Origin: Rhipicephalus microplus
Lineage: Eukaryota > Arthropoda > Arachnida > Ixodida > Ixodidae
Length of the DNA: 64,000 nucleotides
Assembly (NCBI RefSeq): GCF_043290135.1
Contig: NC_134707.1
Span: 78,944,987-79,008,986 of the forward strand
Direction of reading: 5' to 3'
A program made the translations under genes and the position numbers. Each line of letters opens with the position of its first letter. The stretch's first letter is position 1. Positions 62,766 to 64,000 of this stretch are shown here, piece after piece. The notes under the pieces were generated by a model. It did no database searches and had not been told where the DNA came from. It saw only the letters and a list, made by a program, of their open reading frames with translations.

Positions 62766-64000
62766 CTACGGAAAACCTCGGCTCAGGCCATCGGCGTTAC
62801 CGTTGTCTCTGCCTTTGCGGTACTTGAGCTCAAAGCTATGCTCCTGCATCGCTAAACTCCAACGCAAAAGCCTTCCATTTTTCGACGACATACTATGCAG
62901 CCATGTTAAAGGACAATGATCTGTCTGGACCACGAAATGGGATCCAGCCAGATAGCATCGCAGTTTCTGTATTGCCCATATGAGGCACGCACACTCATTT
63001 TCCGACGCACTCACGAATCGTGAGTTTTCTACTGACAAACACCACGGGGTGTTCGTTCCCTTCAGCGTCGTTTTGACTGAGCACAGCTCCCATTCCTCGA
63101 TCACTAGCATCGCACTGCAGTACAAACGAGCGGTCAAAATCAGGCACCCTCAACACAGGCGAACTGGACAGAGCAGATTTCAGAGCAGCAAATGAGCGTT
63201 CCTTCTCTTCACTCCACTGCACTTTCATAGGTTCGTTCTTTTGCAAGCTATCTGTGAGTGGACTAGCAATCTCTGAAAAGTTGGCAATGTAATGCTGGTA
63301 GTACCCAACCAATCCAAGAAAGGATCGAATGTGTTTTACTGGTAGGTCTGGGGTAACCAGCTATTGCTGCGATTTTAACCTCTAGCGGACGCCGGTAACC
63401 TCGACCAACCTTGTGGCCGAGGTAGCTGACTTCTCCTCTTCCCAACTGACATTTCTCTGCCTTTATGGTCAGCCCCGAAATCTTCACGCGTGTTAACACT
63501 TATCGCAGATGCGAGAGGTGGTCCTCCCAGCTACCAGAAAAAATTGCAATGTCATCCAAGTATGGCAATGCGTATTCCTGCATGTCTTTGAGAACGTGAT
63601 TCATTAGCCGAGAGAAACGAAATGGTGCATTCTTCAGCCCAAAGCTAAAGACTAAGGGACGGAAAGTTCCAAGAGGAAAAATAAACGCGGCATAGCGGCT
63701 TGCCCGTTCAGTTAGCGGAACCTGCCAGTAGCCTCTAGTCAGGTCGAGTGTCGCTATATACCTTGCATGGCTTATGATTTCTATTCTCTCCTCTAGGTTA
63801 GGGATGGGGTAGGGTTGGTCCCGAGTTACTGCATTTAACTGACAATAATCAATGCATGGTCTAGGCTTTTTGCCTGAAGCTTCTACGAGAAATATAGGTG
63901 AGGTATACTCACTATCCGCTTCGACAATCAAATCAAGCTCCAACATGCGTTTGATTTCACTTTCCAAGATTTCTTGCTGTCTAAGAGACCAACGATACTG
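62766..64000 (-). pseudogene. Gypsy pol fragment (RT and RNase H), runs off the window
   Basis: Minus-strand RT-RNase H of another Gypsy family. MLELDLIVEADSEYTSPIFL, CIDYCQLNAVTRDQPYPIPN (family CVDYR.LN), ATLDLTRGYWQVPL (motif A), ALPYLDDIAIFSGSW (catalytic YLDD), then after a stop near 63500 VKISGLTIKAEKCQLGRGEV and after frame changes VGYYQHYIANFSEIASPL, FVLQCDASDRGMGAVLSQ (RNase H Asp), and HFVVQTDHCPLTWLHSM with DNGNADGLSRGFP and a stop (62766). Integrase does not follow; a candidate LTR starts about 25 bases on. At least one stop and two frameshifts. Confidence 0.85.

Noticed and set aside
1..64000. CRISPR array, prokaryotic operons or a defence system
   Set aside because: No regular spacer-repeat arrays; TE families, introns and poly(A) signals are eukaryotic. 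The tandem repeats found are two-unit duplications or a minisatellite.

Overview
This window is almost certainly eukaryotic nuclear DNA from a hard tick (Ixodida, probably a metastriate). The basis is a tRNA-derived SINE of the Ruka type (first described in Rhipicephalus), with a perfect target-site duplication at 20019-20285, together with a typical arthropod mix of CR1, RTE, R2, Penelope, Gypsy, Helentron, P, piggyBac, Tigger and Mutator-like elements. I see no prokaryotic operons, rRNA, functional tRNA or CRISPR. Only one stretch (23455-23609) looks like a host-gene exon. Nearly everything else I can identify is a transposable element (TE), often nested.

Layout. 1-6.6 kb: a decayed plus-strand LINE split by a minus-strand CR1/L2-like LINE. 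6.7-17.1 kb: a Mutator/Kolobok-type DDE transposase gene (minus), apparently split from its other terminus by a 6.3-kb GC-rich Helentron (minus; DUF6570-like, Rep, Pif1-type helicase and APE endonuclease). 17-28 kb: mostly relics, namely a MITE, the Ruka SINE, a second Mutator-like relic, Tigger fragments, a Gypsy RT relic, a 945-bp TA-flanked element and a minisatellite. 28.1-30.2 kb: a complete-length Tigger/pogo with TA duplication. 31.7-34.0 kb: a Penelope-like element broken by one stop. 35.9-43.6 kb: two direct copies of an R2-type LINE 3' end, Tigger and P relics. 43.7-46.8 kb: a piggyBac with one intron. 47.2-56.3 kb: a three-level nest, with a Gypsy gag relic holding a P element that holds a young Gypsy. 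59-64 kb: a P relic and a Gypsy pol that runs off the window.

The strongest observations are these. (1) A P element (47472-55928) has an exact 8-bp duplication (GCAGGGAC) and an open 627-codon THAP transposase that lacks the central catalytic part, like a KP-type repressor. (2) A 5.6-kb Gypsy with apparently identical 185-bp LTRs and open gag and pol sits 15 bp inside that P element's end. (3) A piggyBac carries an in-frame 45-codon tandem duplication of its third catalytic-Asp region. (4) A 26-bp stub of a SINE tail with a 14-bp duplication breaks the Mutator-like transposase gene. (5) A probable 10.3-kb split of the Mutator-like element by the Helentron is suggested by matching terminal repeats at 6734 and 17062.

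I found no unknown multigene system. The interest lies in the TE architecture and in the possible repressor-type P product.
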